Assembly: GCF_019218745.1 (NCBI RefSeq)
Contig: NZ_JAHUXA010000007.1
Coordinates: 1 to 64,000, forward strand
Reading direction: 5' to 3'
Length of the DNA stretch: 64,000 nt
Source of the DNA: Enterobacter sp. ENT03
GTDB lineage: Bacteria > Pseudomonadota > Gammaproteobacteria > Enterobacterales > Enterobacteriaceae
Below, in pieces: positions 56,325 through 64,000 of the stretch. The position numbers were made by a program, and so were the translations under genes. The stretch's first letter is position 1. Each line of letters begins with the position of its first letter. Below the pieces are notes generated by a model that ran no database searches, was not told where the DNA came from, and was given only the letters and a program-made list of their open reading frames with translations.

Positions 56325-57620
56325 GTGCTGGAACGGCTGTCATGGAAAAGGCTGGTGCTGGAGCTGGTGCTCTGTTGCCTCCCGGCGTTGATTCTCGGTG
56401 CCCTGTTTGGTTATCTGCCGTGGTTTTTACTGGCGGCCGTTACCGGATTGCTGGTCTGGCATTTCTGGAACTTACTGCAACTCTCCTGGTGGCTGTGGGT
56501 GGACAGAAGCATGACGCCACCGCCGGGACACGGTAGCTGGGAGCCGCTGTTATACGGCCTGCACCAGATGCAGATGCGCAATAAAAAGCGCCGTCGTGAA
56601 CTGGGCAGTCTGATCAAACGCTTTCGCAGCGGGGCAGAGTCACTGCCGGATGCGGTGGTGCTGACCACCGCGGAAGGTATGATCTTCTGGTGTAACGGGC
56701 TGGCCCAGCAACTGCTCGGCTTGCGCTGGCCGGACGATAACGGCCAGAACATCCTTAACCTGCTGCGTTATCCCGAATTTACCCAGTACCTGAAAGGTCA
56801 GGAGTTTCTTAAGCCCCTCAATCTGGTGCTCAATAATGGCCGTCATCTGGAAATTCGCGTCATGCCCTACAGCGAGCAGCAACTGCTGATGGTGGCGCGC
56901 GATGTGACCCAGATGCACCAGCTGGAGGGCGCGCGCCGTAACTTCTTTGCCAACGTCAGCCATGAACTGCGCACGCCGTTAACGGTGTTGCAGGGCTATC
57001 TGGAAATGATGCAGGAGCAGGCGCTGGAAGGCGCGCTGCGTGAAAAGGCGCTGCACACCATGCGCGAGCAGACCTCACGTATGGAAGGGCTGGTGCGCCA
57101 GCTGTTGACGCTGTCAAAAATCGAAGCCTCGCCGGTGCAACTGCTGAACGAAACCATTGATGTGCCGATGATGCTGCGGGTGGTAGAGCGGGAAGCGCAA
57201 ACCCTCAGCCAGCAAAAACAGACTATCGAATTCCATATCGACAGCTCGCTAAAAGTGCTGGGTAGCGAAGATCAGCTGCGCAGCGCGATTTCTAACCTGG
57301 TCTATAACGCGGTCAACCATACGCCGCCCGCCACGCATATTGTGGTGAGCTGGAAGCGCGTGCCTCACGGCGCAGAATTTAGCGTCGAGGATAACGGGCC
57401 GGGTATTGCGGCGGAGCATATTCCGCGTCTGACGGAGCGTTTCTACCGGGTGGATAAAGCGCGCTCCCGGCAGACGGGCGGCAGCGGGCTGGGGCTGGCG
57501 ATCGTCAAGCATGCGGTCAATCACCATGACAGCCGCCTGAACATTACCAGCACGCCAGGGCAGGGTACGCGTTTTAGCTTTATTCTCCCGGAACGTTTGA
57601 TCGCCAAAAGCAGCGCCTGA
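56325..57620 (+). CDS. phoR: Phosphate regulon sensor kinase PhoR
   Basis: The 431-residue inner-membrane histidine kinase has two N-terminal spans ([20 protein letters not shown] and [16 protein letters not shown]), a charged linker, a PAS domain (~95-195), the H-box [19 protein letters not shown] (His ~213) and the ATPase domain with [19 protein letters not shown] and [10 protein letters not shown]. It phosphorylates PhoB when PstSCAB-PhoU signals low phosphate. Length equals E. coli PhoR; the GTG start follows GGGAG. Confidence 0.97.
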   Translation: MLERLSWKRLVLELVLCCLPALILGALFGYLPWFLLAAVTGLLVWHFWNLLQLSWWLWVDRSMTPPPGHGSWEPLLYGLHQMQMRNKKRRRELGSLIKRFRSGAESLPDAVVLTTAEGMIFWCNGLAQQLLGLRWPDDNGQNILNLLRYPEFTQYLKGQEFLKPLNLVLNNGRHLEIRVMPYSEQQLLMVARDVTQMHQLEGARRNFFANVSHELRTPLTVLQGYLEMMQEQALEGALREKALHTMREQTSRMEGLVRQLLTLSKIEASPVQLLNETIDVPMMLRVVEREAQTLSQQKQTIEFHIDSSLKVLGSEDQLRSAISNLVYNAVNHTPPATHIVVSWKRVPHGAEFSVEDNGPGIAAEHIPRLTERFYRVDKARSRQTGGSGLGLAIVKHAVNHHDSRLNITSTPGQGTRFSFILPERLIAKSSA

Positions 57621-57647
57621 ATCCGGCGCTGTCAGCTTATCTTTCCG

Positions 57648-57674
57648 CAGGCCAGCATTCGCTGGCCTGTTTAC
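57648..57674 (+). terminator. Terminator after phoR
   Basis: CAGGCCAGC and GCTGGCCTG form a perfect 9-bp stem around ATTC, followed by TTTA. It lies 27 bases after the phoR stop. Confidence 0.85.
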
Positions 57675-58043
57675 GTTCCGGTTCACGCTTTTCCGACCGA
57701 TTATTGTACGGCTGATTATTTTTTGTTCGCATGATAAGCGGGGTGTTTTTCTTATACATAGATTTTTGCGCTAGTAAATTTATTTGGGCTAGCATAACCA
57801 TCTGGTTTTACGATCCCGTCTTGCCTTTAAACGTTATAAGCGTTTAAATTGCGCCCCTGATACTGTCATACCGACTGTATTTGCGTGGTAAATCGAAAAA
57901 CTATTCTTCGCCACGTCATGCGGGAAGCATATCCCGCTGAAATTGAGAGAAATTGCCGTCGTATTGTTCCAAAGGCATTGTTCCAAAGGCACTGGCGAAC
58001 ATTTCATCGTTTCCAACACCACATCCACAGGCAGCACACGTTT
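57675..58043 (+). other. Long brnQ leader/intergenic region with palindrome
   Basis: About 370 bases precede brnQ. TTTAAACG (57826-57833) and CGTTTAAA (57841-57848) are perfect inverted arms around seven bases, a candidate operator. A 14-base tandem duplication follows further on. The E. coli gene is Lrp/leucine responsive, but no specific site could be named. An in-frame open stretch from 57885 upstream of brnQ has no ribosome site and is not taken as coding. Confidence 0.5.
57963..57990 (+). repeat. Perfect 14-bp tandem duplication in brnQ leader
   Basis: ATTGTTCCAAAGGC occurs twice in direct succession, ending 54 bases before the brnQ ATG. It looks like a replication-slippage duplication, but falls in a transcribed leader where it could change RNA structure. 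Confidence 0.85.
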
Positions 58044-59363
58044 ATGACCTATCGTTTAAAACCACGAGACATCATGGCTCTGGGCTTTATGACTTTCGCC
58101 CTTTTTGTCGGCGCAGGTAACATCATTTTCCCGCCAATGGTCGGTTTGCAGGCCGGTGAACATGTCTGGACGGCCGCGTTCGGCTTTCTGATCACCGCCG
58201 TTGGCCTGCCGGTGCTGACCGTGGTCGCGCTGGCAAAAGTGGGCGGCGGTATTGACAGTCTCAGCACGCCAATCGGCAAAGGGGCTGGGGTATTACTGGC
58301 CACCGTCTGCTATCTGGCAGTCGGACCGCTGTTCGCTATCCCGCGTACTACCACCGTCTCCTTTGAAGTGGGTATCGCCCCGCTGACCGGCGATGGCGCG
58401 CTGCCGCTGATGATCTACAGCCTGATCTATTTTGCGCTGGTGATCCTGGTGTCGCTCTATCCGGGCAAACTGCTGGATACCGTGGGTAACTTCCTTGCGC
58501 CGATGAAAATTATCGCCCTGACGGTGCTGTCTGTTGCCGCGCTCGTCTGGCCGGCTGGCCCGATCAGCAGTGCGATGGATGCTTATGAGAATGCCGCGTT
58601 CTCTAACGGTTTTGTAAACGGCTATCTCACCATGGATACGCTGGGCGCGATGGTCTTCGGTATCGTCATCGTTAACGCCGCCCGTTCGCGCGGTGTGACT
58701 GATTCCCGCCTGCTGACCCGCTACACCATCTGGGCGGGTTTGATTGCCGGTGTTGGCCTGACGCTGCTCTATCTGGCGCTGTTCCGCCTCGGCTCTGACA
58801 GCAGCATCCTGGTAGAACAGTCTGCCAACGGCGCGGCCATTCTTCACGCTTACGTACAGCACACCTTTGGCGGGGCGGGTAGCCTGCTGCTGGCGGCGCT
58901 GATTTTCCTCGCCTGTCTGGTGACGGCGGTCGGCCTGACCTGCGCCTGTGCGGAGTTCTTCGCTCAATATTTGCCGTTCTCTTACCGCACGCTGGCGTTT
59001 ATCCTCGGCGGCTTCTCCATGCTGGTGTCCAACCTCGGCCTGAGCCACCTGATCCAGATTTCCATTCCGGTGCTGACCGCGATTTATCCGCCCTGTATCG
59101 CACTGGTTGTATTAAGCTTTACCCGTTCATGGTGGCATAATTCGTCGCGCATTATTGCCCCCGCGATGTTCATCAGCCTGGCCTTTGGCATTCTGGACGG
59201 TATCAAAGCCTCCGCCATTGGCGGTATGTTACCGGCCTGGACCCAGCGTTTACCGCTGGCAGAGCAGGGGCTGGCGTGGCTGATGCCAACCGTCGTGATC
59301 GTGGTGCTGGCCGTGGTCTGGGATCGTGCCGCAGGGCGTCAGGTGACTTCCCGCGCACATTGA
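58044..59363 (+). CDS. brnQ: Branched-chain amino-acid:cation symporter BrnQ
   Basis: The 439-residue, 12-span LIV-II system imports leucine, isoleucine and valine with Na+ or H+. It matches E. coli BrnQ in length and sequence ([60 protein letters not shown]). ATG 58044 gives the family length. It ends in a strong terminator before proY. Confidence 0.97.
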   Translation: MTYRLKPRDIMALGFMTFALFVGAGNIIFPPMVGLQAGEHVWTAAFGFLITAVGLPVLTVVALAKVGGGIDSLSTPIGKGAGVLLATVCYLAVGPLFAIPRTTTVSFEVGIAPLTGDGALPLMIYSLIYFALVILVSLYPGKLLDTVGNFLAPMKIIALTVLSVAALVWPAGPISSAMDAYENAAFSNGFVNGYLTMDTLGAMVFGIVIVNAARSRGVTDSRLLTRYTIWAGLIAGVGLTLLYLALFRLGSDSSILVEQSANGAAILHAYVQHTFGGAGSLLLAALIFLACLVTAVGLTCACAEFFAQYLPFSYRTLAFILGGFSMLVSNLGLSHLIQISIPVLTAIYPPCIALVVLSFTRSWWHNSSRIIAPAMFISLAFGILDGIKASAIGGMLPAWTQRLPLAEQGLAWLMPTVVIVVLAVVWDRAAGRQVTSRAH

Positions 59364-59381
59364 TCAACGGTTGCTTGTCAT

Positions 59382-59414
59382 AACCACGGGGCTTACCATC
59401 CCGTGGTTTTTTTA
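59382..59414 (+). terminator. Terminator after brnQ
   Basis: AACCACGGG and CCCGTGGTT form a perfect 9-bp stem around GCTTACCAT, followed by TTTTTATTTTTG. proY begins only ~25 bases later, so proY transcription needs read-through or an overlapping promoter. Confidence 0.93.
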
Positions 59415-59437
59415 TTTTTGTTATGGCACGAGAAACA

Positions 59438-60802
59438 ATGGAAAGTACTAACAAGCTAAAGCGGGGGTTAAGCACCCGGCACATCCGCTTTATGGCGCTC
59501 GGCTCGGCGATTGGCACGGGCCTGTTCTATGGTTCGGCGGACGCCATCAAAATGGCCGGGCCGAGCGTGCTGCTGGCCTATATTATCGGCGGCGCGGCAG
59601 CCTATATCATCATGCGCGCGTTGGGCGAGATGTCGGTACATAACCCGGCGGCCAGCTCCTTCTCGCGTTATGCCCAGGAAAACCTCGGCCCGCTGGCAGG
59701 TTACATCACCGGCTGGACCTACTGTTTTGAGATCCTGATTGTCGCCATTGCCGATGTCACCGCATTCGGCATCTATATGGGCGTCTGGTTCCCGACGGTG
59801 CCGCACTGGATCTGGGTGCTGAGCGTGGTGATGATCATCTGCGCCGTGAACCTGATGAGCGTCAAGGTGTTCGGCGAGCTGGAGTTCTGGTTCTCGTTCT
59901 TCAAAGTCGCCACCATTATCGTGATGATCGCGGCGGGCTTCGGCATCATCATCTGGGGCATTGGTAATGGCGGCGAACCGACTGGCATCCATAATTTGTG
60001 GAGCAACGGCGGCTTCTTCAGCAACGGCTGGCTCGGCATGGTGATGTCATTGCAGATGGTGATGTTTGCCTACGGCGGCATCGAAATCATCGGCATTACC
60101 GCCGGGGAAGCGAAAGATCCGCAGACCTCAATTCCGCGCGCCATCAACTCCGTGCCGATGCGAATCCTGGTGTTTTATGTCGGCACGCTGTTTGTGATCA
60201 TGTCCATCTACCCGTGGAACCAGGTGGGCACCAATGGCAGCCCGTTCGTGCTGACCTTCCAGCATCTGGGCATCACTTTTGCTGCCAGCATCCTTAATTT
60301 TGTGGTGCTGACCGCGTCGCTGTCAGCGATTAACAGCGACGTGTTTGGCGTCGGGCGTATGCTGCACGGCATGGCCGAGCAGGGCAGTGCGCCGAAGATG
60401 TTTGCGAAAACCTCGCGCAACGGCATTCCGTGGGTGACGGTGGTGGTGATGACGGTGGCGCTGCTGTTTGCCGCCTGGCTGAACTACATCATGCCGGAAA
60501 ACGTCTTCCTGGTGATCGCCTCGCTGGCGACCTTCGCCACCGTGTGGGTGTGGATAATGATTTTGCTGTCGCAGATCGCTTTCCGTCGCCGCCTGCCGCC
60601 GGAAGAGGTCGCGGCGCTGAAGTTTAAAGTACCGGGCGGCGTGCCGACCACGGTGGCCGGTCTGATCTTCCTGGTGTTTATCATTGCGCTGATTGGCTGG
60701 CACCCGGAAACCCGCATTTCGCTGTACGTCGGTTTTGCGTGGATCGCGCTGCTGCTGGTGGGCTGGATGTTCAAACGCCGTTACGATCGCAAAACGGCCT
60801 GA
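59438..60802 (+). CDS. proY: Proline-specific permease ProY (APC family)
   Basis: The 454-residue, 12-span AAT-type transporter matches E. coli ProY closely ([53 protein letters not shown]). ProY is a cryptic proline transporter in Salmonella. ATG 59438 aligns with the family; an ATG at 59423 would add five residues. Neither has a strong ribosome site. proBA, proC and proY all occur in this window but are not co-transcribed. Confidence 0.95.
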   Translation: MESTNKLKRGLSTRHIRFMALGSAIGTGLFYGSADAIKMAGPSVLLAYIIGGAAAYIIMRALGEMSVHNPAASSFSRYAQENLGPLAGYITGWTYCFEILIVAIADVTAFGIYMGVWFPTVPHWIWVLSVVMIICAVNLMSVKVFGELEFWFSFFKVATIIVMIAAGFGIIIWGIGNGGEPTGIHNLWSNGGFFSNGWLGMVMSLQMVMFAYGGIEIIGITAGEAKDPQTSIPRAINSVPMRILVFYVGTLFVIMSIYPWNQVGTNGSPFVLTFQHLGITFAASILNFVVLTASLSAINSDVFGVGRMLHGMAEQGSAPKMFAKTSRNGIPWVTVVVMTVALLFAAWLNYIMPENVFLVIASLATFATVWVWIMILLSQIAFRRRLPPEEVAALKFKVPGGVPTTVAGLIFLVFIIALIGWHPETRISLYVGFAWIALLLVGWMFKRRYDRKTA

Positions 60803-60816
60803 TCTCCTGCACCTTT

Positions 60817-60842
60817 GCCGGGTGAGCATCACGCCGCCCGGC
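60817..60842. repeat. REP-like hairpin after proY
   Basis: GCCGGG and CCCGGC arms flank a central segment containing GCATCACGCC, similar to enterobacterial REP units. It lies 15 bases after the proY stop and probably protects or ends the transcript. Confidence 0.6.
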
Positions 60843-60856
60843 ACTGCGTTGATTTT

Positions 60857-60898
60857 CCTCCTCCCCCATGCTCCTCCCCCAATTATCAGCAGTATGAT
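60857..60898 (+). promoter_or_regulatory. malZ promoter: two MalT boxes and -10
   Basis: TCCTCCCCC occurs at 60859-60867 and 60872-60880, a 13-base repeat. Read on the minus strand these give GGGGAGGAGG and GGGGAGGAGC, matching the MalT box GGGGA(T/G)GAGG. TATGAT at 60893-60898 is the likely -10. MalT bound here with maltotriose and ATP would activate malZ. Confidence 0.82.
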
Positions 60899-60957
60899 GA
60901 GTGAACTTTCACCTTGCTGTGGCAAGGTGGCGTCATTTTTCAGCAAGGGGTAAAACG

Positions 60958-62775
60958 ATGTTGAACGCCTGGCATCTTCCGGTAGCGCCGTTTGTAAAAC
61001 TCAATAAAGATCAGCTTTTTATAACCTTGTGGCTGGCGGGCAACGATCTGCCTGCGCAGGTTAAACTGCGCACGGAAAAGGACAACGAAGAGACGTCTAT
61101 TACGATGCACCCGCTGCGTCGCGCGCCCTGTCCTGGCGTGACCGCCTGGCGCGTCGCAATCGACGTCTCTGAAGGGCAACCGCGCCGTCGCTACAGCTTT
61201 AAACTGCTGTGGGCGGATCGCCAGCGCTGGTTTACGCCGCAGGGCTTTAGCGATTTTCCACCTGCACGGCTGGAACAGTTTGCCATCGACTGCCCGGATA
61301 GCGGCCCGCAGTGGGTGGCGGATCAGGTGTTTTATCAGATCTTCCCCGATCGCTTTGCCCGCAGCCAGCCGCGCACCCCGCAGCAGGACAACGTTTATTA
61401 CCATCACGCCGCCGGGCAGGAGATCGTGCTGCGCGACTGGAATGAACCCCTCACCGGCGAGGCGGGGGGATCGACCTTTTACGGCGGCGATCTGGACGGC
61501 ATCAGCGAAAAGCTGCCCTACCTGAAAAAGCTTGGCGTCACGGCGCTCTACCTGAATCCGGTATTTGTCGCCCCCAGCGTACACAAATACGACACCGAAG
61601 ATTATCGCCACGTCGATCCGCAGTTTGGCGGCGATCAGGCGCTTTTGCGGCTGCGCGCGAACACGCAGCGCGAGGGGATCCGGCTGGTGCTCGACGGCGT
61701 GTTCAACCACAGCGGCGACTCCCATGCCTGGTTTGACCGGCATAATCGCGGCACCACCGGCGCGTGCCATAACCCGGCGTCCGACTGGCGGGAATGGTAC
61801 AGCTTTTCCGATGACGGCCACGCCCTCGACTGGCTTGGCTACGCCAGCCTGCCGAAGCTGGATTATCAGTCTGCCTCGCTGGTCGAGGAGATTTATAAGG
61901 GGGAAGACAGCATTGTGCGCCACTGGCTGAAAGCGCCGTGGAATATGGACGGCTGGCGGCTGGATGTGGTGCATATGCTGGGCGAGGCAGGCGGCGCGCG
62001 TAATAACCTGCTGCACATCAGTGGCATCAGTCAGGCGGCGAAAGAGACGCAGCCGGAAGCCTATATCGTGGGCGAGCATTTTGGCGATGCGCGGCAGTGG
62101 TTGCAGGCGGATGCCGAAGACGCGGCGATGAACTATCGGGGCTTTACCATTCCGCTGTGGGGCTTCCTCGCCAACACCGATATTTCCTACGATCCGCAGC
62201 ATATCGATGCCGCCACCTGCATGGCGTGGATGGATAACTACCGTGCCGGGCTGTCGCATCAACAACAGCTGCGCATGTTTAACCAGCTCGACAGCCACGA
62301 CACTTCGCGTTTTAAAACGTTGCTTGGCAAGGACATTGCGCGAATGCCGCTGGCGGTGGTCTGGCTGTTCAGCTGGCCCGGTGTGCCCTGTATCTATTAC
62401 GGCGATGAAGTGGGGCTGGATGGCAACAACGATCCCTTCTGCCGTAAGCCATTCCCTTGGGACAAAGAAAAACAGGATGCCACGCTGTTCGCGCTTTATC
62501 AGCAGATGGCGACGCTGCGCAAGAAAAGCCGCGCTTTGCGTCACGGCGGCTGTCAGGTACTGCATGCGGAAGGCGATGTGGTGGTGTTTGTGCGCGTTTT
62601 CCAGCATGAACGCGTGCTGGTGGCGATCAACCGCGGCAGAGCCTGCGAGGTGGTGCTGACCGATTTGCCGCTGGTGGATGTTCCGGCCTGGCAGTGCAAA
62701 GTGGGTACCGGCACCATCGAGGACAATGTGCTGTCGCTGCCGGCGATCTCCGCCACGTTGTGGCGCAACCGCTGA
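60958..62775 (+). CDS. malZ: Maltodextrin glucosidase MalZ
   Basis: The 605-residue cytoplasmic GH13 enzyme releases glucose from maltotriose and longer dextrins. GH13 regions are [11 protein letters not shown] (region I), [12 protein letters not shown] (region II, nucleophile Asp), [11 protein letters not shown] (region III, acid Glu) and [12 protein letters not shown] (region IV). It matches E. coli MalZ in length and order. AAGGGG precedes ATG 60958; an upstream in-frame GTG at 60901 is ignored. Confidence 0.97.
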   Translation: MLNAWHLPVAPFVKLNKDQLFITLWLAGNDLPAQVKLRTEKDNEETSITMHPLRRAPCPGVTAWRVAIDVSEGQPRRRYSFKLLWADRQRWFTPQGFSDFPPARLEQFAIDCPDSGPQWVADQVFYQIFPDRFARSQPRTPQQDNVYYHHAAGQEIVLRDWNEPLTGEAGGSTFYGGDLDGISEKLPYLKKLGVTALYLNPVFVAPSVHKYDTEDYRHVDPQFGGDQALLRLRANTQREGIRLVLDGVFNHSGDSHAWFDRHNRGTTGACHNPASDWREWYSFSDDGHALDWLGYASLPKLDYQSASLVEEIYKGEDSIVRHWLKAPWNMDGWRLDVVHMLGEAGGARNNLLHISGISQAAKETQPEAYIVGEHFGDARQWLQADAEDAAMNYRGFTIPLWGFLANTDISYDPQHIDAATCMAWMDNYRAGLSHQQQLRMFNQLDSHDTSRFKTLLGKDIARMPLAVVWLFSWPGVPCIYYGDEVGLDGNNDPFCRKPFPWDKEKQDATLFALYQQMATLRKKSRALRHGGCQVLHAEGDVVVFVRVFQHERVLVAINRGRACEVVLTDLPLVDVPAWQCKVGTGTIEDNVLSLPAISATLWRNR

Positions 62776-62855
62776 ATCTTTCGCAACATTTTTATCAGGG
62801 TTGAAAAGAAATGTAATATCCTTTCGGGAGTGATCACCGAACCGAAGGTAAAACC

Positions 62856-64000
62856 ATGGATGAGCTTTTGCTGGTTGCCGGTCTTGTTCTCTTTTTCGCG
62901 ATGATTGTCGCCCCTGCGCTGGCGATCAGAGCGTGGCGAAAAAGCAGCGATACGCAGCGGGAACTGGGCATACTGCGTGAACGGCTGACGGCGCTGGAGC
63001 AGCAGCTGGCGGGACAGGCAAATGTGCCTGTGCCGCAACCGCTGCCTGAACGGATAGCGGAGCCGGAGCCGGAACCTGTTCCTGCGCCGGTCATTGTGCC
63101 GGCGTCCCCCCCTCCAACCATCGATCCCTGGGCTGCGCAACCGGCGTTGCCTGAGCCGGTCGCCGTCACGCCGCTGGCGGCCAGCAAACCCGTATCCGAT
63201 GAACCGCAAGGCGGCATGATCACCTCGCTGGTGAGCTGGTTTATGCGCGGCAACCCGCTGGCAAAACTCGGCATTCTGCTGCTGTTCTTCGGACTGGCGT
63301 TTTTATTCCGCTATTCCGTCGAGCGCGATCTGTTCCCCCTGGAACTGCGCCTGTGCGTGGCGGCGCTGGCGGCCGTGGTGCTGCTGGCGCTCGGCTGGCG
63401 ACTGCGTCACAAACAACCGGTCTATGCGCTGATTTTGCAGGGCGGTGCCACCGGCGTGCTCTACCTGACGGTATTCGGCGCGTTCCGCCTCTGGCAGATG
63501 CTGCCTGTGACGCTGGCGTTTGCTTTGCTGCTGCTGATCTGCGCGGTGAGCGTCGGGCTGGCGGTGTTGCAGCGCGCGTTAAGTCTGGCGATGCTCGCCA
63601 GCCTCGGCGGGTATCTCGCGCCGCTGCTGCTCTCTACTGGCGGCGGCAGCCATATCGGGCTGTTCTCGTTCTATCTGCTGCTCTCCTGCGGCATTCTTGC
63701 TATCAGCGTCTGGCAGCACTGGCGGGTGCTCAATCTGCTTGGTCTGCTGTTTACCTTTGGCGTGAGCGGCGTGTGGGGACTGTATGGCTACCGACCTGAG
63801 TTTTACTTCAGCTGCCAGCTTTTCCTGATCGCCAATATTGTGCTGTTCGGCGTGCTGAGCGTCGGGCTGTCGCTGCGTGCGCAGGGCGGCGGTAAACGTA
63901 TCATTGACGGCGTGCTGCTGTTCGCGCCGCCGCTGATCGGTTTTGGCATGCAGTACGCGCTTACTCAGGATTTCACCTTTGGTCCGGCGTTTTCTGCGCT
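62856..64000 (+). CDS. DUF2339 multi-span membrane protein (runs off window)
   Basis: The frame opens at ATG 62856 (AAGG upstream) and is still open at the window edge after 381 codons. A single N-terminal span (LLLVAGLVLFFAMIVAPALA) is followed by a short coiled coil (LRERLTALEQQLA), a Pro/Glu/Val-rich linker (~55-115) with repeated PEPEPVPAP-like text, then many hydrophobic helices from ~130 onward, starting NPLAKLGILLLFFGLAFLFR. This layout is typical of DUF2339 proteins of ~850-900 residues whose function is unknown. E. coli has no such gene after malZ. Confidence 0.85.
   Translation, partial: MDELLLVAGLVLFFAMIVAPALAIRAWRKSSDTQRELGILRERLTALEQQLAGQANVPVPQPLPERIAEPEPEPVPAPVIVPASPPPTIDPWAAQPALPEPVAVTPLAASKPVSDEPQGGMITSLVSWFMRGNPLAKLGILLLFFGLAFLFRYSVERDLFPLELRLCVAALAAVVLLALGWRLRHKQPVYALILQGGATGVLYLTVFGAFRLWQMLPVTLAFALLLLICAVSVGLAVLQRALSLAMLASLGGYLAPLLLSTGGGSHIGLFSFYLLLSCGILAISVWQHWRVLNLLGLLFTFGVSGVWGLYGYRPEFYFSCQLFLIANIVLFGVLSVGLSLRAQGGGKRIIDGVLLFAPPLIGFGMQYALTQDFTFGPAFSA

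Noticed and set aside
57885..58043. In-frame N-terminal extension of BrnQ
   Set aside because: The extension is basic and not membrane-like, lacks a ribosome site, and the family starts at ATG 58044.
60940..62607. A 555-codon open frame antisense to malZ
   Set aside because: It mirrors the coding frame of a certain GC-rich gene, has no ribosome site and no recognisable domain; it is a codon-bias shadow.

Overview
The window is a chromosomal segment from a member of the Enterobacteriaceae, close to Escherichia, Citrobacter, Enterobacter and Kosakonia in gene content; the species cannot be fixed from sequence alone. Evidence is the near-verbatim order pepD-gpt-frsA-crl-phoE-proB-proA-thrW on the left, and hemB-yaiT-yaiV-ampH-sbmA-yaiW-yaiY-yaiZ-ddlA-iraP-phoA-psiF-dgcC-proC-yaiI-aroL-yaiA-aroM-ppnP-rdgC-mak-araJ-sbcCD-phoBR-brnQ-proY-malZ on the right. 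Base composition is GC-rich in housekeeping genes and AT-rich in several accessory genes.

Layout. 1-470: the right end of an IS110-family element next to a REP-like palindrome. 485-8449: conserved backbone ending in the tRNA-Thr gene thrW. 8450-27235: a variable block filling the thrW-hemB interval. It holds a decayed amino-acid permease, a short YadA-type trimeric autotransporter with a possible 28-residue membrane peptide behind it, a POT peptide transporter, an orphan LuxR-type regulator, DUF1349 and GNAT proteins, a stand-alone ClpP-like peptidase, three small exported proteins (two of them DUF1471) beside a TetR regulator, a YciF-like protein, an AzlCD exporter, a PAS-PAS-GGDEF/BLUF-EAL pair, a WYL regulator and a compact eat-eutBC ethanolamine operon. 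27236-62775: conserved backbone with three insertions relative to E. coli (an isochorismatase-like hydrolase, an extensin-like protein and an MdtG-like MFS pump). 62856-64000: the start of a DUF2339 membrane protein that runs off the window.

How the genes work together. A phosphate theme recurs: phoE, phoA-psiF and phoBR each have a visible Pho box, and iraP sits beside phoA. Proline and aromatic metabolism are represented by proBA, proC, proY and by aroL-yaiA-aroM under a TyrR box. Three cyclic-di-GMP enzymes occur: MASE2-GGDEF dgcC, and the adjacent cyclase/phosphodiesterase pair in which the phosphodiesterase carries a blue-light sensor. SbcCD and RdgC belong to DNA maintenance.

Most notable observations: a textbook sigma-54 promoter with an upstream inverted repeat in front of eat-eutBC, with no enhancer-binding protein gene in the window; an apparently light-gated c-di-GMP module whose cyclase is preceded by an overlapping 30-codon upstream reading frame; a consensus CRP site between the DUF1471 cluster and the TetR gene; and a lone ClpP paralogue lacking a partner ATPase gene. 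All functions are inferred from sequence recognition; no database search was run.
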